DNA of 6,001 nt from Candidatus Delongbacteria bacterium (GTDB lineage Bacteria; JAGOEH01), in assembly GCA_017997825.1 (NCBI GenBank), contig JAGOEH010000190.1:1-6001 (forward strand). Direction: 5' to 3'. Below the pieces are notes generated by a model. It saw nothing but the letters and a program-made list of their open reading frames with translations. It did not search any database and had not been told where the DNA came from. The position numbers and the translations under genes are program-made. Shown piece after piece: positions 1 to 5,856 of this stretch; the first letter of the stretch is position 1, and each line of letters starts with the position of its first letter.

Positions 1-331
1 GATCGACCGATACGGTATTGTAATCAGGATGTGAATAGGTATGGTTACCCAGATCAAGATCGTGGTCGATCCATTTTTTGAGAAGCTCGAGTTTGAAAGG
101 ATTGAGGGTGTCGTGGGAATAGAGCTTTTTTTCATTGACGAATCCGATGGCCGGAATCCGGTTGTTTTTCAGGGAGGCGATCAGATTATCCATCAGATGG
201 TTTTGAAAAACGGTATCTTCGATTCCATAACTGACCACCGGCAGATCATCAAACGAGATGCAGACGGATTTGTTTTGAGCCATGGCTGTCAATCCGGAAA
301 ACAGTAAAATCAATATGATCTGGTATTTCAT
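1..331 (-). CDS. Exported polysaccharide deacetylase (NodB/CE4-type), 5' part only
   Basis: Reading the minus strand from the ATG at 331 gives 110 codons open to the window edge; the rest lies outside. Residues 1-19 form a signal peptide (MKYQ, hydrophobic core, AMAQ end), so the product is exported. Residues 22-30 read SVCISFDDL, the NodB motif 1 with the Asp pair D28/D29. Residues 96-101 read NHTYSH, the HxxxH motif 2 (H97, H101). In CE4 enzymes, Asp and the two His bind the catalytic metal and the enzyme removes acetyl groups from N- or O-acetylated sugars. Motifs 3-5 are not visible, so activity and substrate cannot be judged. The start is supported by GAAAGGA seven bases before the ATG. 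It lies downstream of the GH78 gene on the same strand, suggesting a carbohydrate-related role, but about 300 bp of decayed sequence separates them, so a shared transcript is uncertain. Confidence 0.88.
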   Translation of the reverse strand, partial: MKYQIILILLFSGLTAMAQNKSVCISFDDLPVVSYGIEDTVFQNHLMDNLIASLKNNRIPAIGFVNEKKLYSHDTLNPFKLELLKKWIDHDLDLGNHTYSHPDYNTVSVD

Positions 332-345
332 GACACTATCCTTTC
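332..345 (-). promoter_or_regulatory. Ribosome binding site of the deacetylase gene
   Basis: The minus strand reads GAAAGGATAGTGTC directly before the ATG at 331. AAGGA with a seven-base spacer is the clearest Shine-Dalgarno match of any full-length gene here, and it fixes the start of the deacetylase. Confidence 0.6.
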
Positions 346-431
346 AGGGGCACCGGTTGTCTGTCAGATTAAGATACTGCAGCTATCGATAAAACTGGGG
401 CCGTTCAATCCCCCGTGCATGATCATTCCAA

Positions 432-617
432 CCAATGTACCAGCCAGGTGTGCTGACCAAAGGCAATTTCTTGCCGTGGCAGCATCACCCCTCTCCAGAT
501 GAATTCTACACCAAGAGTATTCAGAATCCGATAGAGAAACCAGACGATGAACAGCCAGTATCGTCCGGTTGACAAGGGTTCAAACGACATGAAGGCCGGA
601 GAATGATCATATTGGCC
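432..617 (-). pseudogene. Remnant of a CPBP-family (CAAX-type) intramembrane protease
   Basis: Just downstream of the GH78 stop, one minus-strand frame reads about 62 residues matching the middle of CPBP glutamic-type membrane proteases: FMSFEPLSTGRYW, then a hydrophobic segment (LFIVWFLYRIL), then NTLGVEFIWRG, LPRQEIAFG and TWLVHW. In the family this is the NxxGEExxWRG..LPRQE..FG..TWLVHG block containing the catalytic EExxxR motif. Here the first Glu is Val (codon GTA at 509-507), and the frame stops at 423-425 before the FxxxH and later His motifs. The N-terminal half is absent: upstream, this frame overlaps the GH78 3' end out of frame and shows no CPBP features. No start is usable without the GH78 tail. 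I read it as a decayed fragment with no function of its own. The match is from memory of the family pattern. Confidence 0.68.
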
Positions 618-627
618 GATCAATGCC

Positions 628-2949
628 TCACAGCTTGGACGCTTCAAAAACGAAATCTCCCGGATCGATCCGGAATAGAATATGGCGATCGGTTTGGGCT
701 GAGAATTGTGCGACCGGATGGTGGCCGATAACTTTTCCCTTTTTCCAGATCGGTACATCATCCAGCTTGATTTGATCGGTATTATCCGCAGGAATGCCGA
801 TGATCGCCTGAGTGCCGGAGGGAATGGTAACGGTCAGTTTGAAGCGGTGCTCGGAATTCTCAAAACAGCTCGTGATGATACCTTTTACCGATTGAACGGT
901 GGCGGAAGCGGTTTTGACGGGTCCCGGATTGGGGACGATCTGAAACACCTCATACCCCGGCTTAATCGGCGCGATACCGCACAAATACTGTGACAGAATG
1001 GTCAATGCTCCTCCGCTCCAGGCGTGGTTGACGGTACCTCCGCCATAACCCTCCGCACCGATCCCCCAACCCTCGAACAGAGTCGTGTAATCGGGATGGT
1101 TCACCATGGCTCCGAACCTTTTTTTCATTCGTTCGATCGCGTAATCGGCATATCCCATTTGGAACAGTGCCTCCATCACATATTTCTCCATATAGGGGCT
1201 GGCATGTTCTTCGGTTTTGAACGTCTCCAACAGGGCCGGGTATTTTGTCGAATCGGCAATCCCTGAAACGACGGCCAGAGCCTGACACCGGTCATCCGTT
1301 TCTCCCTGGTAATCGGGATGACGGTAGGCTGTTCCGGTCCAGTATCGGGTATTGAAAACGGACTGAATACACTTCATGGATTGGGTATATTCGGAGGCGT
1401 CGTCATTCAGATTCAGGGTCTCGGCCATAGTGAGAGCCCCCTGAAGAGCCAGATAATAAAATCCATTGGTGATGAGTTCCATATCGATATCCTGCCCCCA
1501 ATCCCCCCAAGCCCAGCCGCCCGGACGGAACCGGATCGAGCCGTCATCATTGACCTGCCATAGTTTCAGATACTTTCTGACCCCGTGATACAAATCAGCG
1601 ATGGTCTGCCGATCGCCGGTGTTCAAATAGTAATTCCAAAAGCCGTAGTATCCGATACTTGCCAGCATCTGAACGGGCAACTCTTTTTTCCAGTTTCCGG
1701 AGGGGATGGGAGAATACAGGGTACTATCGGGACGCTGCCAGTTTATCAATTCATACATTCCTTTTTTACACAACAAATGACTTCGGGGGTCGAGCGCGTA
1801 AAAGGCTTCCCCGGATTCATTGACCAAATCTCCCCACCATTGTGCCCGTTCCCGGTCGGGACAATCCATATAGGTATCGCGCATGGTGACATAGAGGGTT
1901 CGTAACGATTTTTGCCGGATAGTATTGAGAAACGCATCCGAGCTGGTGAAATTGCCGGTGAATTCCGTATTGTATCCGGTTTCGCGGTATTTGAGATCCA
2001 AGACTGTAATCCCGGCGGGAATGGTATAGATGACGTGATGGCCATTCATCCAACCGTAACTCTCATAATCCTGAATACCCCGGCGGCTGATGTATTGCGC
2101 GTATACATTGGGAGCACCTCCCCCCATAAAATGGTCGGTTTTGATTTCAATTTGTTGACCCTCCTCCTGGGCTTCAATTTTGAGGTAGGGTGTGATTTGC
2201 AGGTTGGCCGGCAAAGCGCACACAATTGTTGTATCCCGGTCGAGATGAAGCGGGAAATTCGGGGCCTGAACATAGTCAAGCAATTTGGAATCTTTCCATT
2301 GCGGAATCGGCCGAGGGATAAGGTGATTCCAGGGGGTAATCGGCGGGATGCCGAGCATTTTGGCATTGTTCCAGTGATTGACCGGATAATCATTTTTGAA
2401 CCAATGACCGATGTCATTTCGGGCATCGAAGCGGATACTCGATTCCGGCAGACGATAATTCGGCAGGGGAGGGGGACAGGTTTGATAAGCGGGATGCGGG
2501 ATGACTTTCCATGAGCTGTCGCTGATTATACTCATTCCGGGGGTGATGCATTCAAAAATAAAACCGAACTGGCCGCTGCTGATATGAGAGAATCCGTTTT
2601 TACCAAAGTACCAGCCTAAAACCGATATCGTATTGGCGCCTTGAGTCAGATAATTTGTGATATCGACGGTATCGTAATAAGTATCGGTAGGGGTAGGGCC
2701 GCGTTTCAATCCGCCCTCAAATACCACCATGACGCCGTTAATCCACAGCCAGTATTTACTGTCAATGGCAATTTTAGCCGTGGCGTGGGATGGGACGGTT
2801 TCCAGGGTTAAATCCTTTCGGAAACAATACCAGGAATTAATCGCGTTCTCAGTATTCGGATCGGTAATCCATTGGGCCTGCCAGTTGTCTTGGGCATTTA
2901 GGCCGGATAATGGTACGGCTAACAGGAGAAATAAAAGGAGTCTTTTCAT
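628..2949 (-). CDS. Secreted alpha-L-rhamnosidase, glycoside hydrolase family 78
   Basis: A 773-residue protein with a signal peptide (residues 1-20, ending LNAQ), so periplasmic or outer-surface. It would hydrolyse terminal alpha-L-rhamnose from polysaccharides or glycosides by inversion. Visible layout: N-terminal beta-sandwich (about 21-220, opening with WQAQWI), a second beta domain (about 225-330), an (alpha/alpha)6 catalytic domain (about 335-655), and a C-terminal beta-sandwich (about 660-770, with IVPNPGP and VKGII motifs). The GH78 signature is at 362-374, DCPDRERAQWWGD. D362, E367 and D374 keep the spacing of Asp567, Glu572 and Asp579 of Bacillus RhaB, with E367 the general acid. 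E626 in TTLFEGWG is the likely general base, followed by NHAWSGG at 641-647. At 773 residues it is at the short end for the family. The ATG at 2949 has only a weak purine-rich site (AAAAGATGA). Sugar specificity is inferred from family alone; some GH78 members act on other substrates. Confidence 0.9.
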   Translation of the reverse strand: MKRLLLFLLLAVPLSGLNAQDNWQAQWITDPNTENAINSWYCFRKDLTLETVPSHATAKIAIDSKYWLWINGVMVVFEGGLKRGPTPTDTYYDTVDITNYLTQGANTISVLGWYFGKNGFSHISSGQFGFIFECITPGMSIISDSSWKVIPHPAYQTCPPPLPNYRLPESSIRFDARNDIGHWFKNDYPVNHWNNAKMLGIPPITPWNHLIPRPIPQWKDSKLLDYVQAPNFPLHLDRDTTIVCALPANLQITPYLKIEAQEEGQQIEIKTDHFMGGGAPNVYAQYISRRGIQDYESYGWMNGHHVIYTIPAGITVLDLKYRETGYNTEFTGNFTSSDAFLNTIRQKSLRTLYVTMRDTYMDCPDRERAQWWGDLVNESGEAFYALDPRSHLLCKKGMYELINWQRPDSTLYSPIPSGNWKKELPVQMLASIGYYGFWNYYLNTGDRQTIADLYHGVRKYLKLWQVNDDGSIRFRPGGWAWGDWGQDIDMELITNGFYYLALQGALTMAETLNLNDDASEYTQSMKCIQSVFNTRYWTGTAYRHPDYQGETDDRCQALAVVSGIADSTKYPALLETFKTEEHASPYMEKYVMEALFQMGYADYAIERMKKRFGAMVNHPDYTTLFEGWGIGAEGYGGGTVNHAWSGGALTILSQYLCGIAPIKPGYEVFQIVPNPGPVKTASATVQSVKGIITSCFENSEHRFKLTVTIPSGTQAIIGIPADNTDQIKLDDVPIWKKGKVIGHHPVAQFSAQTDRHILFRIDPGDFVFEASKL

Positions 2950-2961
2950 TGGATCATCTTT

Positions 2962-3051
2962 TCATTTGTGGTTCAATGGGAAATGGGATTCAAAGGTTAG
3001 TTCTTTTACGTGGTCGGTTACTTGATCGGTTACTTGATCGGTTTTGTGCAT
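2962..3051 (-). CDS. Possible 29-residue leader ORF with TDQV repeats, upstream of GH78
   Basis: On the minus strand an ATG at 3051, preceded by AGAGGA five bases away, opens a 29-codon frame ending with TGA at 2964-2962, 12 bases before the GH78 ATG. The peptide begins MHKTDQVTDQVTDHVKELT; its first part is the translation of three tandem 12-bp units, each encoding TDQV or TDHV. The Shine-Dalgarno site is better than that of GH78 itself, so a leader peptide coupled to GH78 translation is possible. The same reading frame is kept in the related repeat at 4017-4082, although that copy has no start codon. Alternatives are a DNA- or RNA-level repeat with no translation, or a relic of a longer gene. 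Short TDQV-type repeats resemble linkers I recall from some AlbA_2- or Fic-type bacterial proteins, but this is memory, not a match. Confidence 0.3.
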   Translation of the reverse strand: MHKTDQVTDQVTDHVKELTFESHFPLNHK

Positions 3052-3072
3052 TTTGTTCCTCTTCTCTGGATT
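2995..3072. repeat. Leader repeat copy A: three 12-bp units plus conserved flank
   Basis: Plus-strand 12-mers in tandem: TACGTGGTCGGT (3007-3018, two mismatches), TACTTGATCGGT (3019-3030) and TACTTGATCGGT (3031-3042). The flanks also match copy B at 4017-4082. GGTTA lies exactly 12 bases before the first unit in both copies, and about 30 bases after the last unit align without gaps around a shared TGTTCCT. Copy A has one extra 12-mer. It lies in the 228-bp gap between the thioredoxin-fold gene stop and the GH78 start, ending 45 bp before the GH78 ATG. The rest of that gap (about 3073-3177) shows only two CCGGATT direct repeats and no hairpin terminator that I can support. Confidence 0.75.
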
Positions 3073-3177
3073 TTCTGTATCGGAGCGGGCTCTTACAACT
3101 GGATCAGAGGGTTAGTGTCATCCGGATTGAAGGGTCGGGTTCAGCCGGATTCTCAGGGAATTTCTTATTCTCCGTCT

Positions 3178-3999
3178 TTAAAGCTTCTTTTCTTCCAACA
3201 TTTTATTTAGAGTCTCTTCAGGTAAACCCATCGATTTCATGACAACATTTCTTGCTTTATCGATCAAAAAGCAGGTAGGCACAGCTTGAACCCCATAGAT
3301 TATTTTCATGGGACTACTATCACCTAAAAAGTCCGATACCAAAAGGTACTTTATTTGATACTTATTCTGTAATTCTTTAAGCTGGATCATATTGGTAGAT
3401 TTTGAATAAACAACAATCTGGAAGCTGTCCCGCTGTGTTTTTTCGTGTAGATTTTTTAATAGTCCTCTGCCGGATTCGCCCATACAGGATAACCCATCAT
3501 ACACCAATAGGATGGTATTGCTTTTTACGGAAGATAATCTGAAATTATTGCCTGACGTATCAGTGGCCTCAAAATCAAAATATGGATCGCCTTCCTCAAT
3601 CTGTTTTGAATCTATATGAAACAGAAGATTTTTTCCATAATCAGACTCCTGCATTTCTTTAGGCAGTGTCTTAAATATTGACCGGAGCGTATCCTTTGAA
3701 AGACTCAATCGAACCATAAATAGTCGTTTAAGTCCGCTGGGAACGGACGCATACTTGATTGCGGTATCACAGTTTTGCTGATTGACGACCTCAAACATCT
3801 GGTTTAAAACCTGATTCAGGCTGTCTTTTTTATCCGGATTATTTCTTTTTAGATCTAAGATTTTATTACATTCCTGCTCGTACTTATCCCATAATTCCTT
3901 GTCGGATCTCAAATAGTTTTCTTCAGTGATTTCCTGTGAGAGTAAGACTGTAGTAAAGCACGATACGACAATTAGAAATGCAAAAAGTGTTGTTTTCAT
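3178..3999 (-). CDS. Exported thioredoxin-fold protein (TlpA/AhpC-TSA-like) lacking the CxxC pair
   Basis: The start chosen is the ATG at 3999, giving 273 residues. The frame is open for 36 more codons upstream (to 4107), but that stretch is Lys/Arg-rich leader repeat and would bury the signal peptide. Residues 1-22 (MKTTLFAFLIVVSCF...LLSQ) are an export signal. VVSC at 11-14 could be a lipobox, otherwise cleavage is near LLSQ. Residues 25-130 are charged and helical, as in many Bacteroidota TlpA-like proteins. The thioredoxin-like domain starts with the DFEATDTSGNNFRLSS pattern (about 142-157) and ends with the cis-Pro segment VPTCFLID (P241). The usual WCxxC site is replaced by GLSCMGE: C172 is kept, the second Cys is Glu (E175). 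A normal disulfide exchange is therefore doubtful. A peroxidase-like, isomerase-like or structural role, or a C172-C243 pair, are possibilities I cannot test here. Confidence 0.8.
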   Translation of the reverse strand: MKTTLFAFLIVVSCFTTVLLSQEITEENYLRSDKELWDKYEQECNKILDLKRNNPDKKDSLNQVLNQMFEVVNQQNCDTAIKYASVPSGLKRLFMVRLSLSKDTLRSIFKTLPKEMQESDYGKNLLFHIDSKQIEEGDPYFDFEATDTSGNNFRLSSVKSNTILLVYDGLSCMGESGRGLLKNLHEKTQRDSFQIVVYSKSTNMIQLKELQNKYQIKYLLVSDFLGDSSPMKIIYGVQAVPTCFLIDKARNVVMKSMGLPEETLNKMLEEKKL

Positions 4000-4016
4000 T
4001 TTCTTGGCTTTCTTTC

Positions 4017-4082
4017 GGTTAACGGTTTGACGTGTTCGGGTACTTGATCGGATTGGTTTATTATGTTCCTTCTTTCCTGATT
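4017..4082. repeat. Leader repeat copy B: two 12-bp units plus conserved flank
   Basis: Plus-strand units GACGTGTTCGGG (4029-4040) and TACTTGATCGGA (4041-4052) correspond to the units of copy A at 2995-3072, with one fewer unit. The flanks align without gaps on both sides: GGTTA at 4017, and TTATGTTCCT about 10 bases after the last unit. The copy fills most of the 113-bp gap between the 155-residue gene and the thioredoxin-fold gene, ending 17 bp before that gene's ATG. Read on the minus strand it can be translated as SDQVPEHVKPLT, parallel to TDQVTDHVKELT in copy A. Copies A and B are direct repeats bracketing the thioredoxin-fold gene. Confidence 0.72.
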
Positions 4083-4112
4083 CTTTACCTTGGGAGGCCT
4101 TCTCCACCGGAT

Positions 4113-4580
4113 TTAAATATCATCCTCATCAAAATACTTCTTCAACTCATCCAATTGTAAATTGTAATTATCAAGATCAAATATGAATACGCCAAACTCG
4201 TTGTAATTCCAATAGCAACGACTGGTTGGACCTCGATGCGGCTGTTCGAATTCAGTCCAGATAATTCTATTATTGTCCTTCAATATTTTTATCATCATAG
4301 GCCAACATCCTTCACAACCGCAATCACAGCCTAAGATAATAGCTTTATGATCGTCGTATATATTAAATTGATTGGGTTCGGTTAAATATTGATATAAATA
4401 CATCGGCATAAGCCCCACATAAGAACCGGCAATACTGGGGGAGCCCTCTTTTTGTGCAAATTTCATTTCGTATTCTCTCAGCATATCGATCAGATCAATA
4501 CCATTAATCAGGATTCTTACTGAATCATAGGGTACATGGTCATCGATTTCTTCAATTACTTTGAACTCTATTTTATCCAT
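4113..4580 (-). CDS. Unknown-function protein with CxCxCxxC core
   Basis: A 155-residue, acidic, apparently cytosolic protein with no signal peptide or membrane segment. The N-terminal part (1-35) looks like beta strands with VRILINGIDLIDMLREYE. The centre holds IILGCDCGCEGCWPMMIKI, with C85, C87, C89 and C92 then W93, which could bind a metal or be a structural turn. The C-terminal part carries IIWTEFEQPHR (106-116) and WNYNEFGVFIFDLDNY (124-139). I recall this overall pattern (GC.CG..GCWPL, W..F..P.R, W.Y..FG.F.FD) from widespread uncharacterised bacterial proteins, and know of no assigned function. AGGT lies a few bases before the ATG at 4580. It follows the Fic gene by 62 bp on the same strand, without a visible terminator, so co-transcription is possible. 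Codon use is AT-rich, like the upstream genes. Confidence 0.78.
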   Translation of the reverse strand: MDKIEFKVIEEIDDHVPYDSVRILINGIDLIDMLREYEMKFAQKEGSPSIAGSYVGLMPMYLYQYLTEPNQFNIYDDHKAIILGCDCGCEGCWPMMIKILKDNNRIIWTEFEQPHRGPTSRCYWNYNEFGVFIFDLDNYNLQLDELKKYFDEDDI

Positions 4581-4642
4581 ATACCTGTGTATTTCAATTT
4601 ACCATTCACATGCCGCTCTGGGTTCCGTTTTGGTCATTGGTT

Positions 4643-5518
4643 TTAATTTTCCTCATAGTAATAGGAATAATCTATTCCTTTCATAAACATTTCTCTGCTG
4701 TCTATCTCGGTGGTTAAAGCGTTATTAAGCAGTATTTTTAAAGGATTACTGTTTACCGGACTTTGCTTCATTGCGTTCATATAATCGTTCTTGCCGATTC
4801 TGCTCCAATCAACACATTTTCTCAAACGTTTTTTCAATATCAGATCCAGCCATATCCGGGTGCTTCTACCGTTGCCTTCCATAAATGGGTGGGCAATGTT
4901 CATTTCTACATATTTCTCTACTATTTCGTCAAATGTAGTTTCGGGCTTTGCATCTATTTGTTTAAGTGAGTCGTCCAGAAAACGTGAAGCGGCAAATTGA
5001 AAACCGCCTTTTGAAATGTTTTTTTGCCTGATTTGTCCTGCAAAATCATGCAGGCCTCCAAATAAATAGGCGTGGATTTGCTGTAGTCCCTTGGTTGTGC
5101 CTACTTCTATATTGTTGATAAAAGAGCTTTCAAACAAGGCATAAGCTTTGATTTTACTTTTTCCATCAATGCTTTCAGCGCTGTAGGTAAACCACTCGAT
5201 AAACCGGTTGGCTTTGGTTCCGGGAAATGTCTTTCCTAAGGCAATAATCCCGTTATAGTCGAGCATATCAGACTGATATTGTTTGCCGTCTGCCGCAGTT
5301 AATTTCAGTTGGGTAGTGGCACTAACCACTTGACTATTTTCCTTCTTTAGCTTGGCCTTGAGGTATTTCCAATAGTTGCGGGTTTTTGTGTAGTCGTTTT
5401 GGTCGGTAAGTACGGCAACAATATCCAACACCGAAAACCACCACTTGGCATTGTGATCGTCCCATAAGGCCCGCACTTCGCGATCGTCGAAAAATCGTAT
5501 GGATATTTTTGTACTCAT
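4643..5518 (-). CDS. BRO-N/Fic fusion protein, probable AMP-transferase
   Basis: A 291-residue protein. Residues about 6-112 match the BRO-N domain of phage antirepressor-like proteins ([15 protein letters not shown], then [21 protein letters not shown] and a terminal NRFIEWF); such domains are generally DNA-binding. Residues about 125-275 are a Fic domain: the flap region [13 protein letters not shown] (164-176) and the complete active motif [12 protein letters not shown] at 210-221, with H210 the catalytic base and N216/R218 binding the nucleotide phosphates. Fic enzymes usually transfer AMP to a target hydroxyl. The C-terminal [11 protein letters not shown] (281-291) resembles the inhibitory (S/T)xxxE(G/N) helix of class III Fic proteins, with S285 and E289, though Glu rather than Gly/Asn follows. 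All key residues are present, so it is probably active and self-restrained. The target is unknown. It starts 24 bp after the restored end of the toxin gene, so they may form one operon. Confidence 0.9.
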   Translation of the reverse strand: MSTKISIRFFDDREVRALWDDHNAKWWFSVLDIVAVLTDQNDYTKTRNYWKYLKAKLKKENSQVVSATTQLKLTAADGKQYQSDMLDYNGIIALGKTFPGTKANRFIEWFTYSAESIDGKSKIKAYALFESSFINNIEVGTTKGLQQIHAYLFGGLHDFAGQIRQKNISKGGFQFAASRFLDDSLKQIDAKPETTFDEIVEKYVEMNIAHPFMEGNGRSTRIWLDLILKKRLRKCVDWSRIGKNDYMNAMKQSPVNSNPLKILLNNALTTEIDSREMFMKGIDYSYYYEEN

Positions 5519-5542
5519 AGTGGAACTGTAATGGGCTGGGGA

Positions 5543-5856
5543 TTATTCTTGTATCTTTTCTATCTTCTTAGGATTCTGTCTACAATCAAATACAGTACAA
5601 TTCATGCAATATTGTCATTAAACCTATATATTATTTTGTAATTGTTTTCAACAATAAAGCGGTATTCGAAATGTCTATCAGTGATTAAAGGTTCTCTTAC
5701 TCCAATTAATGGATTGGATTCTAAAAGAAGAGATTTTTTAACAATTCCTTTTACGATTTTTCTAGCAATTGCTGTACTGGACTTGAAATTGTAATAATCA
5801 AATATCTCTTGAAGTTGAGCAAGGGATGTATCAGACCACAATACTTTTACTTCCAT
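5543..5856 (-). pseudogene. RelE/ParE-family toxin gene with a 3' frameshift
   Basis: From the ATG at 5856 the frame gives 84 residues, starting MEVKVLWSDTSLAQLQEIFDY, with NPLIGVREPL (48-57) and EYRFIVENNYKIIYRF (64-79), the fold pattern of RelE/ParE toxins. It then stops at 5602-5604 just after FNDNIA. The expected C-terminal strand continues in another frame from about 5608: CMNCTVFDCRQNPKKIEKIQE, ending at the TAA at 5543-5545. VFDCRQNPKK is the usual tail of these toxins (VFDTRQNP), so one lost base or two gained bases near 5605-5615 explain the break. RelE types cut mRNA on the ribosome and ParE types poison gyrase; I cannot tell which applies. The gene overlaps the antitoxin-like gene upstream, a standard arrangement. 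It may be inactivated, or the change may be a sequencing error. Confidence 0.8.

Noticed and set aside
41-307. An 88-codon plus-strand frame at the left edge
   Set aside because: It is antisense to the deacetylase frame, which has a signal peptide, a Shine-Dalgarno site and two NodB motifs.
385-425. Possible terminator hairpin GGGG-loop-CCCC followed by TTTT on the minus strand
   Set aside because: The stem is only four base pairs with a ten-base loop and a short T run; too weak to call.
1912-2514. A 200-codon plus-strand open frame inside the GH78 gene
   Set aside because: It lies antisense to well-conserved GH78 sequence including the sugar-hydrolase beta domain; its translation shows no family features. 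The other long plus-strand frames between 700 and 2500 are rejected for the same reason.
3007-3042. Tandem 12-bp units as a possible CRISPR or phage att array
   Set aside because: The units are contiguous, with no spacers of constant length, and no cas or integrase gene is visible.
2910-3242. Plus-strand open frames of 66 to 110 codons across the gap before GH78
   Set aside because: They run over the repeat and the ends of two real genes and show no recognisable domain; the low-complexity hydrophobic stretch comes from the 12-bp repeats.
4000-4107. A 36-codon N-terminal extension of the thioredoxin-fold protein starting at 4107
   Set aside because: It is Lys/Arg-rich, translates the leader repeat in a frame not shared with copy A, and would place the signal peptide internally. 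The ATG at 3999 is preferred.
4763-5000. Two plus-strand frames of about 68 codons inside the Fic gene
   Set aside because: They are antisense to the conserved Fic motif region and have no independent support.
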